This document shows positions 12,301 to 27,300 of a stretch of DNA of 64,000 nucleotides, piece by piece; position 1 is the stretch's first letter; the number at the start of each line of letters is the position of its first letter. The stretch spans positions 62,001 through 126,000 of the forward strand of contig NW_025940754.1 of NCBI RefSeq assembly GCF_000764305.2, written 5' to 3'. Under the pieces are notes generated by a model. It searched no databases and was not told the DNA's origin. It was given only the letters and a program-made list of their open reading frames with translations. Position numbers and translations under genes: made by a program. The stretch comes from Hyalella azteca (Eukaryota; Arthropoda; Malacostraca; Amphipoda; Hyalellidae).

Positions 12301-15300
12301 ATGAAATGGGCAATCTCCCAAGAGAGGAGCAAACAACGGAGCCGTTGTTGGCTTTTTAATTCAAATGTTTGATCAGTATTTATAACGATGTGCTTCCCAG
12401 AGTAAATAAGATTTAGCATGCGGAATGCTTATCCATACTGGCTTTCTGTCGTGATTTTTATAAAATGATTTGAACTCACTCCTGGAAAAAAGATAATGAT
12501 TTCTAATAATTTGAGATTGGTTTGAGAGGAAAGAAATGAAGTGGTGCCTGCTCAATATTTCCCTACGAGGAAGTAAATGAAATGAATGAATTTGTATAAC
12601 AAAATTTTAAGGCTGATGCTGTAGTTCATAATTTGGTCCAGTGTTGATCACATGAATATTAAATCCAACGTAGTAACTAATGCGGAGAACAAAGACAATT
12701 AAAAAAAATTATCGAGTAATTCTGTTGTCCCCCAACAAACTTGAATAGAGGTCTGAAAAAATTAATTAAAAAATTACCTATCGAGACTGGCGATAACTGA
12801 TCGCTCTCATTATCAAGAGCGAGTCTCCAGCTATCAACCTCCAGACTACAACTGAAATTCGTCCGGACACTGAAATTATCTTCAGAGTAATTTTTAAGCT
12901 TAAATTTCAAATTGTGCCCACAATACCGTTGATTTGTACTACAGTAATTCCCAAAAGTTCAATTTAAAGTGTTGCAAAAACCTTCACCTGCTTGATAATG
13001 AAAATTGTATTTTCGAAACGTAGCATTTCATTAAAATGTCATTTGGTAACCTGCTTTTTGATCTCCCGGCGCCAGCAAGAAATTTTGTTCGACTCATTTA
13101 AAAAACGAATAAGAAGATTATTAATAAGAAGCATGCTCTGGTCTTTAATCAAACTTGCTTAAAAAATCTATATATGTGAAAATCCTAAAAGTTAAATCTG
13201 GTAAATTAAAACTACAAGAAACATCCATGACTTTTTACCTATATCTAATTTTTTTGAGCTCGACAAACTGAGTTTTAAAACCAGAACTTGAGATTTGTAT
13301 GCTCATTAATTTCAGTTATTTGTTATTTAATCAATTAATTATTGATTCTAAATGTTCATTCGAATAAATATTATCATTAAGAAATCATTATCTCTTATTG
13401 CCACACGTATAAGGGACAGCAACTGCCACTCGGTAATTAAACAGCTAGGACCTACAAAGCAGTTATGGCATGCAGGTCCCTTTGTTCTCTGAGTTCTCTC
13501 TTGATGTCATTCGTGCAGCGCTCATTTGGGCTCGAATCTCGAAATTTCACCCAGTGACAGCCATGCGATCTTCAAAAGTTAACAATAATTCAACTGATAA
13601 TTTTAGATGTAATAGTAAATTTCAAACGCTGTGAAATTGAAACTTCTAAAGAATGATTTACATGATATATCTGAAAATTCTTGAAATTTCTGCAGCAATA
13701 ATTAGTAATCCTTAAAAAGGATTAGAAATCCATCACTGCCAAGTATATACGGATTAATTATTTTCGCTTAACTTGAAGTGCAGATCGAGTGGCAAATTAA
13801 GAGAGTCGACACGGCGGTGGCACATGGCATGCTTCCGCGTCTCATCAATGCTGGGCCAGAGAGCAGGAGCTGGTACTTTTTATTCTTTAGGCTTAATTAT
13901 TCAAATCCTAAGCCGGATTAGGAGCTTCCATTAAGCAGGGAAAGCAGATTAGTGTGAAGAATTCAGTCCCCTTGATTAGCTCAATACTAAATAATAGCAT
14001 TACATGAATATTTCAGTTGAATCTATAATATAATACCAACATTTCGAGAAAATCTAATACATGCAAATGCGAAAGGAATTTCAATTTTTATCAGTTTGGT
14101 GTGAAAGAATGTTCAGCGCCTTTGTAATCTTTTTATAAGAATTTGCAAAATCTGCTCATCTACCGTCCATCAGTTGAAAGTAAAAGCACAGTGTTCGATT
14201 AGTTCCATGAAAATAGTCACTTTTCAAAACGCAGTTAAGGTGATCAAGCCTTCATCATATGAAGTGTTGACGGATGCTATTTCTTTGCCTGTATAATAAG
14301 TTCTATATTGATGGCATAATTTTTCGTTCAGATCTAAAGAGCTGCATAATAAAAGCTGTGAATGACGGCGAAAAACTGATAGTTCAAGGCTACGAAGTAT
14401 GCCTCTGAGGTATTTTATCAAATCATCATGATGAATTACTGAAATTAATTTTACGATTAGCCATATTTTGTCGCATATAAAGTATAAAAGACTTGCGTTT
14501 TTAGAGCTCCTTCGTTTCCAGCGCGTTCTCGCGGGGGGATGCGAGCGCAGCTAGGAGGGAGCTTGCGCTCCAGAGGCCGTTGTGCAAGAGAAGCAAGCAG
14601 CGGCGTAGTGCGCAGGCTTCACTTATGAAACTACTTCGATATTTGTTCAAGTTTCGGGATATAGTTCAAGTAACTTGTTTGAATGTCATAGCTGTACAAA
14701 TGCTGTTCATAGTGTTCAATATTGTGGAGGAAGCTCTTTCTTTCAAAGAAGATTGATCGTGCAGAATTTTGCTTCGACCTTCCCACTAACGGTCGAAAAT
14801 ATGAGCTGCCAATTCCATGCGACATCTCTTAACTCATGACACGCGATGCAAAAATAAAAATAACTATAAAATTTTTTGGTACAAATATCTACATCAGCGT
14901 AGTCTTTTAAAAATAAAGATTTCCCCATAAATCAGTTAAGAGGGAACTTCTACCCAAAAATAATTTGTTGCTTGAATTTTTTTACGTTGCTGCATTGAAC
15001 GAGGAAAGCACTGTTAAAGCGCTAATTATATACCGGACTACAAAAATTTTTATGTTTATTTTCATTAATGACGATGCCATTCCGATACCAGATTCAGTCG
15101 CATAAAACATAAGCGCTGGCCACGGCAGCGTTATCTTCAGCCTTGATCTCTGACTACAGATTTCTGCTCATGGCTTCCACCGAATACTTACAAGTTAAAT
15201 TTGCTCCTCATGCGTACGCACGAGACCTCACAAGGAAATTTCAATTGCCATCGCTCACCACGGTCTTTTCTTGTAATTCAAACTTCGATTTTTTCGAATA

Positions 15301-18300
15301 TCTCGCGAACCAAGCATTTTATCGTGAAATGGATCGAACTCTTCCCTCTCTCACCCTGTACTTCGAAACCCATGCTTATGTAAGCAGAATTTATTTTTCT
15401 AAACCAGTCTCGATCCCCACTTCGCAGCAACGCCCTGTATTTGCCCTGCCTCCTAACTCTATGTGCCACCACAAGTTAGGGAGCAAAGCGCTGCTTGTTT
15501 ACACAGGAAGGATATGCAACGATCGTCGAGGGAAAGACGAGGGAGAGACGAGGGAGAGACGAGGGAGAGATGAGGGAGAGATGAGGGAGAGACGAGGGAG
15601 AGACGAGGGAGAGACGAGGGAGAGACGAGGGAGAGACGAGGGAGAGACGAGGGAGAGATGAGGGAGAGACGAGGGAGAGACGAGGGAGAGACGAGGGAGA
15701 GACGAGGGAGAGACGAGGGAGAGACGAGGGAGAGATGAGGGAGAGACGAGGGAGAGACGGGAAGCGCAAATCTAGCCGCCCACCTTGAGTGGCCCTTCTT
15801 AGTGGCTGGGCGGATGCTGTAAAAAGGAAACTCGACGGGAAAGATGGGACACTCAAAATAAGATCTCGCCTGTTCCATTGAAAATTAAACCTGTTTAAAG
15901 TTTACAGGAAACTTTCAAGTTTATAAAAAATCAAAAGATCGAATATTGCGGATGCTGTAAGTTGTATTTTAAACTAACCAAGATCGTACTGCACTGCGTC
16001 ATCTCTGGAATCAAAAGTATGAATGCAATTAAATGGATAACGTGGGTTTTTTACCAGATCATATACGAAAACACATTTCGAATATAATAGTAAATTATTG
16101 AAGAGAAAAGTACGTACATCGCAAGTCACCTTGGGGAGATAAAAACAATTTTCAGTGTCCAGAGCGCAGACATAAGCAAAAAAAAAATGAGTTATCAAGA
16201 TGGCCAATTTGCTGCCAGGCTGACCATCCTATAGGGCCAGTGAAACTGACAGCGCCGAGAAAATCTTAAGCGAAGAAGTGTGTATCAGATAGAGTGAATT
16301 AAGAAAATAGTCGAGTTCAAAATGTAATTTGGAACAGATTCATGCAAAAAAATGATGCAATTATGCCTTTAGTTAGAGATCACTTTTGTATAGTCAAAGA
16401 TCTTGTGAAGCAGAAAAAATATGGAAAAAGTGGTCGCCATTGACCGATCAAGAACATGAGTGCTGAATCTGACACCCAATTTGCTGTCGTAAATCAATTC
16501 TCGAAAGTTTTGTGGACTGCGGTGCAGTGCAGAGCTGTTATTGTTGCGACGTGGGCCAATATTAAAGGAGTGAGTGCAAGAGGTTCACAATCTATACAAT
16601 GTAAAAAGATCAAAATGTTTCCTCCTGTGCTATTACACTAGATCGTCATTTTAAATTGGAATAGTGTTGTCAAATATTGTTGTATCGTGGCAGTACGAGT
16701 CCCCAGAGACCAAAAAACTTTTTGAAATCACATACTTAAGAGTGAAATATTAAACAGCTGAAATGGTGAGAACTTAATTAAAGCAATTTTTATTTAATTT
16801 TATATGAGAATGCTACTGAAACTCGTACCTACCCTCTTTTCTCTGCTTATTTGACCAAAAACTTACTCAGCATATTAAACGGTCATTAGATCAAACTATT
16901 TCTACTGACTTCAATTAACGTCTAGGATTTTGTTCTTGAAGTGCTCCTTGAACTCGACTGCCAGGTGCTTAGAAAATATAAAAAAAGTAATTAAAAGTGA
17001 AAATGATGAAACTTCCGACGAACGCTCCTAAGGAGCTTTTGAAGTCCAAGATAAAAGAATTTCTTCGCCAGCCAGTTTCTCAATTATTTTAGGATTCTCA
17101 TTTTCAGGTTGACTTGCTTGATTCAAAATATTTTCCATTCATGTTGAAAACTGCTATCATTCATTTCATTTCATTTAAAGCAAGGAGTGATCACAATGTT
17201 CCCCATGTCTAAATTTAAATTCATTTTCCGACGGCATTATCTCCTTTACGTGTTTACTTGCACCCACTTAATTTCGCCATATCGAGGTTAATCCGCAGCC
17301 TCGAGATTTTCAGCCCTGGCAGCCATTCCAAGCCAGTTCAGCACCAACTATCACCGCATGACGACCTCCTCTACACACTACTGTAACGCGTGTACGGATC
17401 GCTCCGTATTTGTACTTTAGTCTTCGAGTGATTATGAAGAGCGGCTAGCACTTTCTCGGTCAACCCAGTCAGCGAGATGGCACTCCGTGGAGACGCTAGC
17501 ACCCGACGGCGCGCAGGAGGCCGACTACGTCGCCTGCTGACTCGTCTGTGGACTCTATGAAAGCCTACTGCGGTAGAGGTGGGTCGCAGTGCACGGATTG
17601 GAGTGACATGCCGGTCGGCCTTCTACCTTCAGTTTATTTAGTTGATACACATTGTGATCACTAATGCTTTTTCCACTCGTGAACTCTTTAAAGGTGAATG
17701 TCCTACGTTATAGTTATAACCCTCAAATTATTGAACTATATATATAGCTTCCAGAACTATGTTCTTGGCATTATTCTTAATTATATAGATTCATCCCAAT
17801 TTGCTAAAATCTATCATCATAATTTTCAGGCATTCACCTCTTGTCAACCGCGTGTGGTGCAGCGGCGGCACTCCAGCAATCCCGACGCTGTCGGGAAGTT
17901 TGCCGCTGCTTCGGGGTGCGATTGAGGCGACGCGGCTCGAAACCATTACGATCAATATAATTAACTTTAGTTCGTTGTCGTGCGTTTTTTTCAAACCCCC
18001 CACTCGTTTGCGTTTTCAAGAATTCAAGAAGAGGAAACGGCACTGGAATAATAATTATGTCTGAAATTTTATTCAGCATCGAGAATTTTATAGGCACAAA
18101 AATCTAAAAAATATGAATTAATTTCTACCTAAACAGTTAGGTTATGTTGTGACATCTACGTTTTTAATTAAAATAACAAATAAGAGATTACACAGTAAAT
18201 AAAATCAAGGAGCAAATTTATCTTTAAATAAACATATTTCTTTTTCAGTAGGCGACAGCAGATCCAAAGCTTTATTGCACGAGTAGCTGAAATTAAGAGA

Positions 18301-21300
18301 CCAAGAAAATATTGAAGGTTTGCTTGTACTGGGAGTGACTTTCAAAAACATTCAAGCGGGTGCAAAAAGCAGTCTACTGAACGGTAGCAAACTATATATT
18401 CTGTGCAGTAGTAAGCAACGGACTACACAACAGGAAGCATTATACAGCACATACACATTGGAAAGCAGTATAATTCACAGTTGAAAAGCATTTTACTGTA
18501 ATAAAAGGCCGAGCCTAGTCGCTCATGACTGCGTTTCGTCAGGCTGCCCCATCCACCTAAGCGGAGAACAAAACCTCGTCAATTTAATGGATAAAAATGG
18601 ACCGTCGGGAACGAGTCTGACATTTAAGACGTGCTCAGGGCGACGTCACGCTCGCCCGCGACCTTTGCCACTCGCTCGCCCTGAAAGCGGGGAACTTCCA
18701 CGTGCAGCTCGCAACGTACGATTTACGAACGTACATAACATACATCATACGGTGTCTATTTAACACATGCGGTGTCAATACAACGTGAAACTTAAGCAGT
18801 TTACATTGGGACAGAATCTATTAAGCGTGAAACGAACGGCGTCAACGCAAGGAAGTTGACGTTCAATTAGCGTCTATTTCGTCTATATAGCTCGGTATCA
18901 GTATTTCGAACAAAGTACGGTTTCGACTTACGTCTACGTCCGACATATGTTACAACGCAAGAAGTCGATGTATGCACGGCAGACAGAAGGTACAACGTAT
19001 AAAGTTGTCATACGCGTACCGTCGAAATTACGTAGATCGTTATTACGTACAACGTACGGCGTCAACGTAGCGTGCGGATCAAAGGAATGAACGAGGGCGA
19101 GTGGCGAGCTGCAACTTCGGAATCACGAAATGAGGACCGGAAGCAAATATAAAATTGGAAATGGTGAAGGTAAATTAATTTTTCCTGAGTTAATCAATTT
19201 AAAAATAAGTGAAAATTATACTGACTGAATGAGGAGGAATTATTGTATAGTGAACAAATTACATAAACGGAAATTATTATTATTATTTAAATTTTGGTTA
19301 CAAAATATAAAAGCTATACATCATCAACTGTTAAGTGCATTAAGAAAAGTTATTTAGGACCAAACTCGAAGCAAAAATCAATGGCGGAACAAAAGCAGCC
19401 TGCAACAAGCGAAATAAATTTTTTAGAAGACTGTACAGTACATATATACATTATGCAACGTCGAAAAATTTTAGTAATTTACAAATAATTTTAGCAGCGA
19501 CTAAATAATTTCATCAATGGCTAAAAATTATATTGACATTAAAAATTATATCAATGCAAAATTAAGTTATGCAATTCCCAAATAATTTTAACAATGCATT
19601 ATTATTTTTTCCAAAGAATGGTAGTGGTTGACGGAACAGGACGTTCAACTTGACATAGCAAGATTTGCGTGAACGCGGAGCTGATCTTTCTCTGTATTAT
19701 TTTTTTCGCGACTGCGACAGAAAACTGGCACTTTCGCTCTCGTCGCTCCGAGCGTGCGTGGTGCGTGATGCATGTTACGAGGTGCTCAATACTTGCTGCG
19801 TGGTGCTTGAGGCGTTATGCGTGGTGCGTGATGCGTGATACCTTCTTTTCTGGCGCGTGGCACTTCATGCGTAATACGTCCTTCATGATGAGGTGGTGCA
19901 TAATATCTCCTGTGTGGAACTTGGTGCGTGGTGAATTCTGCGTGGTACTTGATGCATTATATGTATTTCGTTTTGTATAATGCGTGATACGTGATGCGTG
20001 ATTTGTACTGCGTGGTGAATGATACGCACCGCGTGGTGAAATTTGCGTACTGTTGGTTGCGTGATAATAATGTCATTAAAATTGCATAAAAACGATATAT
20101 TTTCGAAACATAAAATAATTTTATCGGAAAATGTACATAGAAGGCCTCATCTTCAGTTATTTCTGCAACGTACCTCTGGCAGCGTGGCAGGCTGCACGGC
20201 TGGCAGATGCGGTCTGCGGTGCAGCAGGTGTAGTGGGCGGCTGCCATATAAGGCAACCGCCATGACACCACATGCTATTCCTACCCAGCCGCTAACCAAT
20301 GCCAGGTGAAGTCAGAAGTCTTGCCACATGCTAATCTTACCCAGCCGCTAACCAATGCCAGGTGAAGTCAGAAGTCTTGCCACATGCTATTCCTGTCTCT
20401 TATACACATCTAGATGTGTATAAGAGACAGATGGATAACGGATGCATTACTGCAANTGCTATTCCTACCCAGCCGTTAACCAATGCCAGGTGAAGTCAGA
20501 AGTCTTGCCACATGCTATTCCTACCCAGCCGTTAACCAATGCCAGGTGAAGTCAGAATATTTGAACTTGAACCACCACCATGCAATGGGACTATGCCACA
20601 AACTCCCACCCAATTAAGAATCTTAATCCGCAGTCCCAACCAAACATTGGTTATCCTCTTCATATATTAAGACTGAAATTTCAGTCACCAGTGAAGCTTA
20701 ATTTGGTGAGTATATCCCTAATCCTCCAAGCATTTGAGCAGTTTACTCCCACTCTACTCTTCCTTATTTTTCATTTCATATCTCGGCGCAGACGAAGATC
20801 TATGTACCCAACACGCGAATAATTTTTTCATACATACAGAAACCAAGAAAATAGTTTTAAAAAAAATTTCAACGCTTTGAAGTGAATACAATGTCATGCA
20901 ATACAATGTCATGAGCGCAAAATAATTGCTCTTATTCTTGAACGCTCAAGTAACGGTCAAATGTGTTGCTGTACGCAGGCAAATATCCTGCGCAGTAATG
21001 CAGCCTCGAGGCATCGACCATCGGAGCAGGAAGCCCGGATAGCAAACTTCGCAAGCTTACGAGTTTGACAAAAGCTCGGCAAAAACTTATCAGTAGCCAT
21101 GGTATTGTTTTATTCGATGCCTCACCAGCCTGATAATCTGCTTTATTTGGGAGACTGTGTTGTTTTTCTCAGCAACGTAGGCAGGATCCTGCGTTAGTAT
21201 GCAAAGCAGCGTTCGTTTTTGTCTATAATTATTGCGATTACATCGATGATAAACGAAGCCTTGATATTAGAAAATATCTAACGATTGTTCGAGCAATATA

Positions 21301-24300
21301 TTCAGAATTAGGCACGTTGGAGTCCCTAACAAATAGTTAATCAGATGAATAAGTCAAAACTTAATTCCTACGCGAGACAACATTTTGAAAGTTGTTATCC
21401 TTCGAAGCTTCATGTGAGTTTCTTGCATCACTCATCAGCTCTTTACAGCTACTGAACTACCACTCTTAAATTGCTCGTGCCTCTCAATGATGAATTTTAT
21501 TCAGTTCCTCCTATGAATAATTGATCCTGGAAGTCCAGAAACAAAAATTTTTACACTCGCTTGTTGGAAGATCAAACTATCCGCAGATTACAATACAGAT
21601 TAATTAGTTTGTCCAGCAAGATAAGCTACTCATATTTTATTCGCATGAAGGCTGTCAAGTTTCCCTTTATTGCTTCGTAAACTTGCTTCGTCTAGCTCAA
21701 GGCACAAGAAGAGCTTTCGGTAGGAAACAGTAATTTAAAGTTTTTTCAAAATGAGGAATTTACTTTAACCATGCAAATTTCAATGTTTCATTCTGTAGTC
21801 CGCATTGTATTATTATAAAAATAAAACCCAACGGCAGTGAATAACTAGAAAATTTGTCGGAGGTATCATTGATATAGAATTAAACATTGAGATTGATTTG
21901 AATTGGCTTAGCAGAGAACGTTATAGGGTTACATGGGTCCGGTGGTCTTTGGCAAGCAGCTCGAATCTGTAAAAATAACTGATAAGAACTGCATGCCTCT
22001 ATATGTGGGAGTTGGAGGACAATAATATCGTGTGGCATGATAAAGCTTCAGTTAATTTGTTTCTTTATCATGAGAAATGTATCTTTCATTAAACAAACAC
22101 CAAGAATCATCAAACATCTAATTGAAAATAAAGTAACAATAATTTATTCTTTCTGAACATTGGACAAACAGTTTGTCCATAGCCGTTTGAAAACGTCAGG
22201 GCATAGCCGTTTGATAACGTCAGGAAAGTACATTCGCAGTTTAAATTGAAAACATGTTGCCACCTGCGGGTTTGAGTGGAGTGACGTGTGAAGAATGGAG
22301 GGAATGAAAGCTGTCACTGGGAAAAATTTAAGACTTATAAGATAGTGAAGGCCGGGTAAGGAGGATGGGGGAAGAGAAAGACATTAAAAAAGAGAGATGG
22401 GTTGCAGAAAGGAATGGCATCACTCAGGACACGATACAAAGCCTGTTTATTGTGAGGCATAAAAAATAATCATTCAGGCGCAATGGAGAGGAGAAGGGAA
22501 AGCTACATCTTCTTGGAACCTCAGCAATTTATTCAACCGCAGTCAGCAGAACTCTTGTCGAAATCCAGAGAGGAATTATAAGAGGACAAATGCCGGCCGA
22601 CGATGAACCGGTGATGCCTCATCACTAAATTCCTTCTATAGGTACATTGCATAAGTTTCTCCAGCTTGTGATTGTAAACTTTATGGAACCATGATTGTTT
22701 GTTTATACGCGTATTTTCCGTCGCATTTGTTGTGATTTGGCTTGGTTTGAGCTTCATAATAGTCGAAGTCTTCATCCGTCTGTTGGAATTAATTAATTTA
22801 AATTTATATTTTTAACGATAATTGGGGTAGAAACGTGTTTAAATCATTAAATTAACGCGTGTAAATGACTTACTATTTATGTGCATATTACTGTGTTAAG
22901 TTTGGGGCTTACCTCGTACAATTTAAGTTAGGCCAATTCCTTCCATTGTTTAATTTAATAAATTTACTTGGCTCCTTGAATTAGTTTAAAAACTCAGCCA
23001 TGCATTTACAACTTTTAATTTATATGCAAAAGATCAATACAGGAAAATTTTTTGAACATGCTAGGTGCGCGGGAAATTTTTCATTTCACTGCAACGACAT
23101 TCATAAAAATTGTGGCAACAGGGTCGTCGTTCTCAGGCGGCAGCAGTACAATTTGCCATCGAAAACCGATGCCTCGGCATCGAAATTGCCTTGGACAGCG
23201 GGCCAGCGCCGGCCGCATGCATTCGTTTCACACAACCAAATGGATATTGCTATTGTTCATTATTAAGAAAATTAGGCGTTTTGTATTTAAATACGAAAGG
23301 TTCATTACATGGATGAATAATTCATGCATGTTTTTTTAGAATAGTTCAAATCAGTGCATGTTTTTATTTCTCTGAAGACTGAACACAAGAAGAGGAAAAT
23401 GAATTTGACAATTATATCTCCCATTAATTCAGTAACAATGCAATCACATTAAAAATAATACCAGTATTCACCAGCACCTGTGATATAATGAACTGTATTA
23501 TATATTGGCTGGCGTCTTAGTCCATTACACTGTACAACAAAATTTTTGCTACTCATATGAAATTACCTGTATCTGATGTGTTTTTTTACGCTGATTCCAT
23601 GTATGCCCTTGAAATTTCTCTAGCACGTCAGGTTTTCGAGTTATGTTTGTTATAGTATTTTATGCATATAACTTCAGGGTCAGCCTCCAAAAGTGAAAGT
23701 ACATTCAAAATAAGGATTGCCTGGTAAAAGTGTGTTGTGTATTGGTGGTTTCAAATACACTTTTATTGTATAATAATGGCTGAGATAATATTTTTTAGTG
23801 TTTGTACCATTGCTATTGACTTTTCTGAAACTTTTTCACAATTTAATTCCAGAAATTTTGGTCGTGATAAATCTAGGCTATTAATTAATCTGAAGTAAGC
23901 ACTAATTTGATTTTTTAAATTTCAATTAAGCAGTAATTGTTTGAAATGAATCGTCGAAATTGTAACAACAACCCTGACAATTTCTGTTACATTTGTGGCA
24001 AATTCACCCCAAAAGACCAGAGAAAAAATCTGGCCTCCAAGGTGAAGACAGCATACAGGCACTATTTTGCTGTCAAGTTGGGGACCAGGATAAAAATTGG
24101 GCACCTCATATCTGCTGTTCTAACTGCTGTGTCAGTTTAACACAATGGTTAAGCTCAAAAAGGAAGAGTATGTCATTTGCTGTTCCAATGATCTGGATTT
24201 TCCCCTTGCTAAACCCCACTTGGGAAATGCTTTTTTTCCACTTGGATTTTTTTTCCTGAAAACCTTGGGGATATAAGTGATGAGCATGGTGAGCGTTTTC

Positions 24301-27300
24301 ACCAAGATATTGCGCTTTTGGAAAGTCGGTATCAAGGTCGATTTAATGCAAATATGATGCTATTGGTTGTTGGTTGCTACTATTGTTGGTTGCTACAGAG
24401 GGAGGAAGAATCTACTCACCGTCGCAAATCAAGAAGGAAAAAGCATTTGTAAAATAAATATCATAGCAATTAGGTAAAATTTCTTTTAAACTGTTTTGAT
24501 TACCATTTTTATATTTTTATTTCATAAATACGATGTTTGAAATGTATAATCCAATATTATTTAATCATGCTCAGTTTACCAAATGTTGTATTTTTATGAA
24601 TTTCATCAATTTTTTTTAATATCTCGAAAACTATACGTGCTAGAGTACTTCTGTTTGCAGATTTATATGCGACCTTGATTCCTAAAGAGAAAGGTATTTT
24701 GGTTTGAGTTATGAAAAAAATTTTTTTGTTGCACAGTGAATTATCCACAGGCCGGGCACAAACGTGAATGATTGCCTTTTTTCCCCGACTTTAAGTGGCT
24801 GTTCCCACTCGTCATTCAGCGCGGGTACAGTTTTTCACTGCAAAATTCTGGTGGTTTGTCGAGCGGTGACGTCATCTATCATGAACACGCGTCCTCTATG
24901 TCATCTGCGTGGTCCTATTGCCTTGTCAGCGTCGGATGCGCGCACATTTATCGTGATTAGAGTTATGAGTTCATCACATCACTGATATTAAAGATTAATA
25001 TTAGTCAAATACTTGAATATATCACACATGAAATCTATAACATACGATTTCAGGGCGAAAAATATTTACACCAATATATATTAATTATGTATACAACTTC
25101 GTATATGTATTATGTATACAACTTTGGGTGCGCGAATTTATTCCGTGAAAAGGTAGGAGCATGATTTGCAGACAACTAAGGAAAGTTAAAAATAGCATTT
25201 GTATACATTGAAGATACATTGAAGCAACGAACCCTTCGTTGAAGCTCCTGCTCTTTCATTTAATACGTATTGTTAGGTGTTCGATGTTTCGGGCGTCAAC
25301 CCTGTTCTCTTTCTTTTATGACTTGCTGTAAAACTTCATTCTATATAGGTATCATTCGTATTCAAACTAAGGCATGCAGCCTACTAAATAAAATTACTCT
25401 CACTGGCAAGCATGTGCTCCAGAACTTTAAGGGCAGCAGCAGAATGCTCTCGCCCTTCGCTAAGTCAGCGCTTTGTTTTGTAGGCCGTCGGCATGGCTCA
25501 TAAATTCTGAGAGGTCCATGACATGATCTGACCTCGTAAATAAGGCATATTTTTTTAAACAAACTTGATTTATAAAGTAAAGTTTTTTTAATTATCTGAT
25601 GATCTGACTTTAGTTCTCTGGGATAAATGCAAATATTTCATCATGAAACTTTTTTGATTAAATGGATACTCGCACGGAAAATTGTGAGATTTTCTGTAGA
25701 CATTTTCTGATTGTGGAGTGAAATAAAACTTTCGACACTAGACCAATTAAGATGATTGACAGTGGGAATAATTTCGGTTAATAGACCACAATCGTTTTTT
25801 GTTAATAGATGGGCAAATTACTTATTTAACTTGCATTCTTGTCACTTAGAAATTGTCCAGTAGGTTAGGTCCTACTGTAGGAAATGAGTTAATTACCAAC
25901 AAAAAATTATTTGACAACTCAAGGGATGCGTCTGATGATTACTAAAGCAGTTAGTTTAGTTTAGTTTAGTGGCCAAATGTTTACTAGCGCTTCAGCTATT
26001 TAGCTATCTCGCACCGAAAGTCAAGATGAACATCACCATAGAGGTGGAAGGTCTCAATTATTCATCACCCACAAGGGGCGGAAGGTCTCAGATGTCCAGC
26101 CCGCTGAAGCTGGCTCGAAAGAAGCAGCGTTAGCATCTCAGAGAGACGAAGTGACAAGGAGGGACAGGTGACAAGGAGGGACAGGTGGAAAGCAACAGAA
26201 ACTAAGACACTCGAACAAGAGGTCGCTTACACGGGACGTCGGCCGCCCGCACGAGAGAGACAGAGAAGGGAAATGTAAGGAATCCTACCTACATAATAAC
26301 CTAACCCCACAACTGAGACCTGCAGTCAGACACCGCGAGCTCAGCGGTGGGGCGCTCAGGAACAATCCCCCTAGGAACGCGAAATCCCATAGGACTTTTG
26401 ACGCGCACAGGCACACGTCAGAAGTCCCCCCTGAGGGGGATTACTAAAGCAGTAGCAAAATATGAGCAGAAAGCATATTTTCCATGCAGCATTTCAAGCG
26501 CAGACGCATATGCAGTGCTGATGCCATAATTCAATCATCATCGCAACTTCTAACTGTAGATACTATAACATATATGTAGATACTGTAGATACTATATCAT
26601 GTAGTAGATACTGTAGATACTATATCATATATGTAGATACTGTAGATACTATATCATGTAGGTAGATAGTGTATATACTATATCACATAGGTATATACTA
26701 TATACTGTAGATACTACATCATAGATGTAGATACTGTAGATACTATATCATATAGGTAGATGCTGTAGATACTATATCATATATGTAGATACTGTTGATA
26801 CTATATCATGTAGGTAGATACTGTAGATACTATCTATCAACAAGACTATATTGACCATTTCAAGTCTAATGTTAACTTTATTGGATATCTTTTCGTGGGA
26901 AAAACCGAATGTTGGACGCCTAATAAGATACCATTATTCCGGTTCAATTTATTCAATTTAATCATCACACAAATTGAGGCACTTTTCCATAGATCATACT
27001 CGTACTATTAAATGAAAATCTTGTTGCTAAATAATTATCTTACATTTTTTTAAAGGCCTCCCACACTCACCATTCCAACAAAAAAAAAAGGAATTGATTT
27101 TATTAATTAAAAACAGGGAATGGTTTCATGTCAATGATCAGGGCCCAAATTATTGACGTGCGACTCAGCAAAAGTGTCGACGCAGGTTGCATCCCAGCAC
27201 AAACACCTCCCATTAGAAAACGGGAAAACCGTTAAGCCATCTGGTCTCTTACCATCCCCTCTGTCCACTCCAACGGGTTCAAGGCATGAAGGGACGCCAG

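Noticed and set aside
15143..15878. Long frames of RDEGETRER or [11 protein letters not shown] type
   Set aside because: Both strands are open only because of the 11-bp purine array. The flanking residues match no family.
17849..17960. Functional tRNA gene
   Set aside because: A-box and B-box-like motifs are present but too far apart for a normal tRNA, and no cloverleaf with paired acceptor stem can be drawn.
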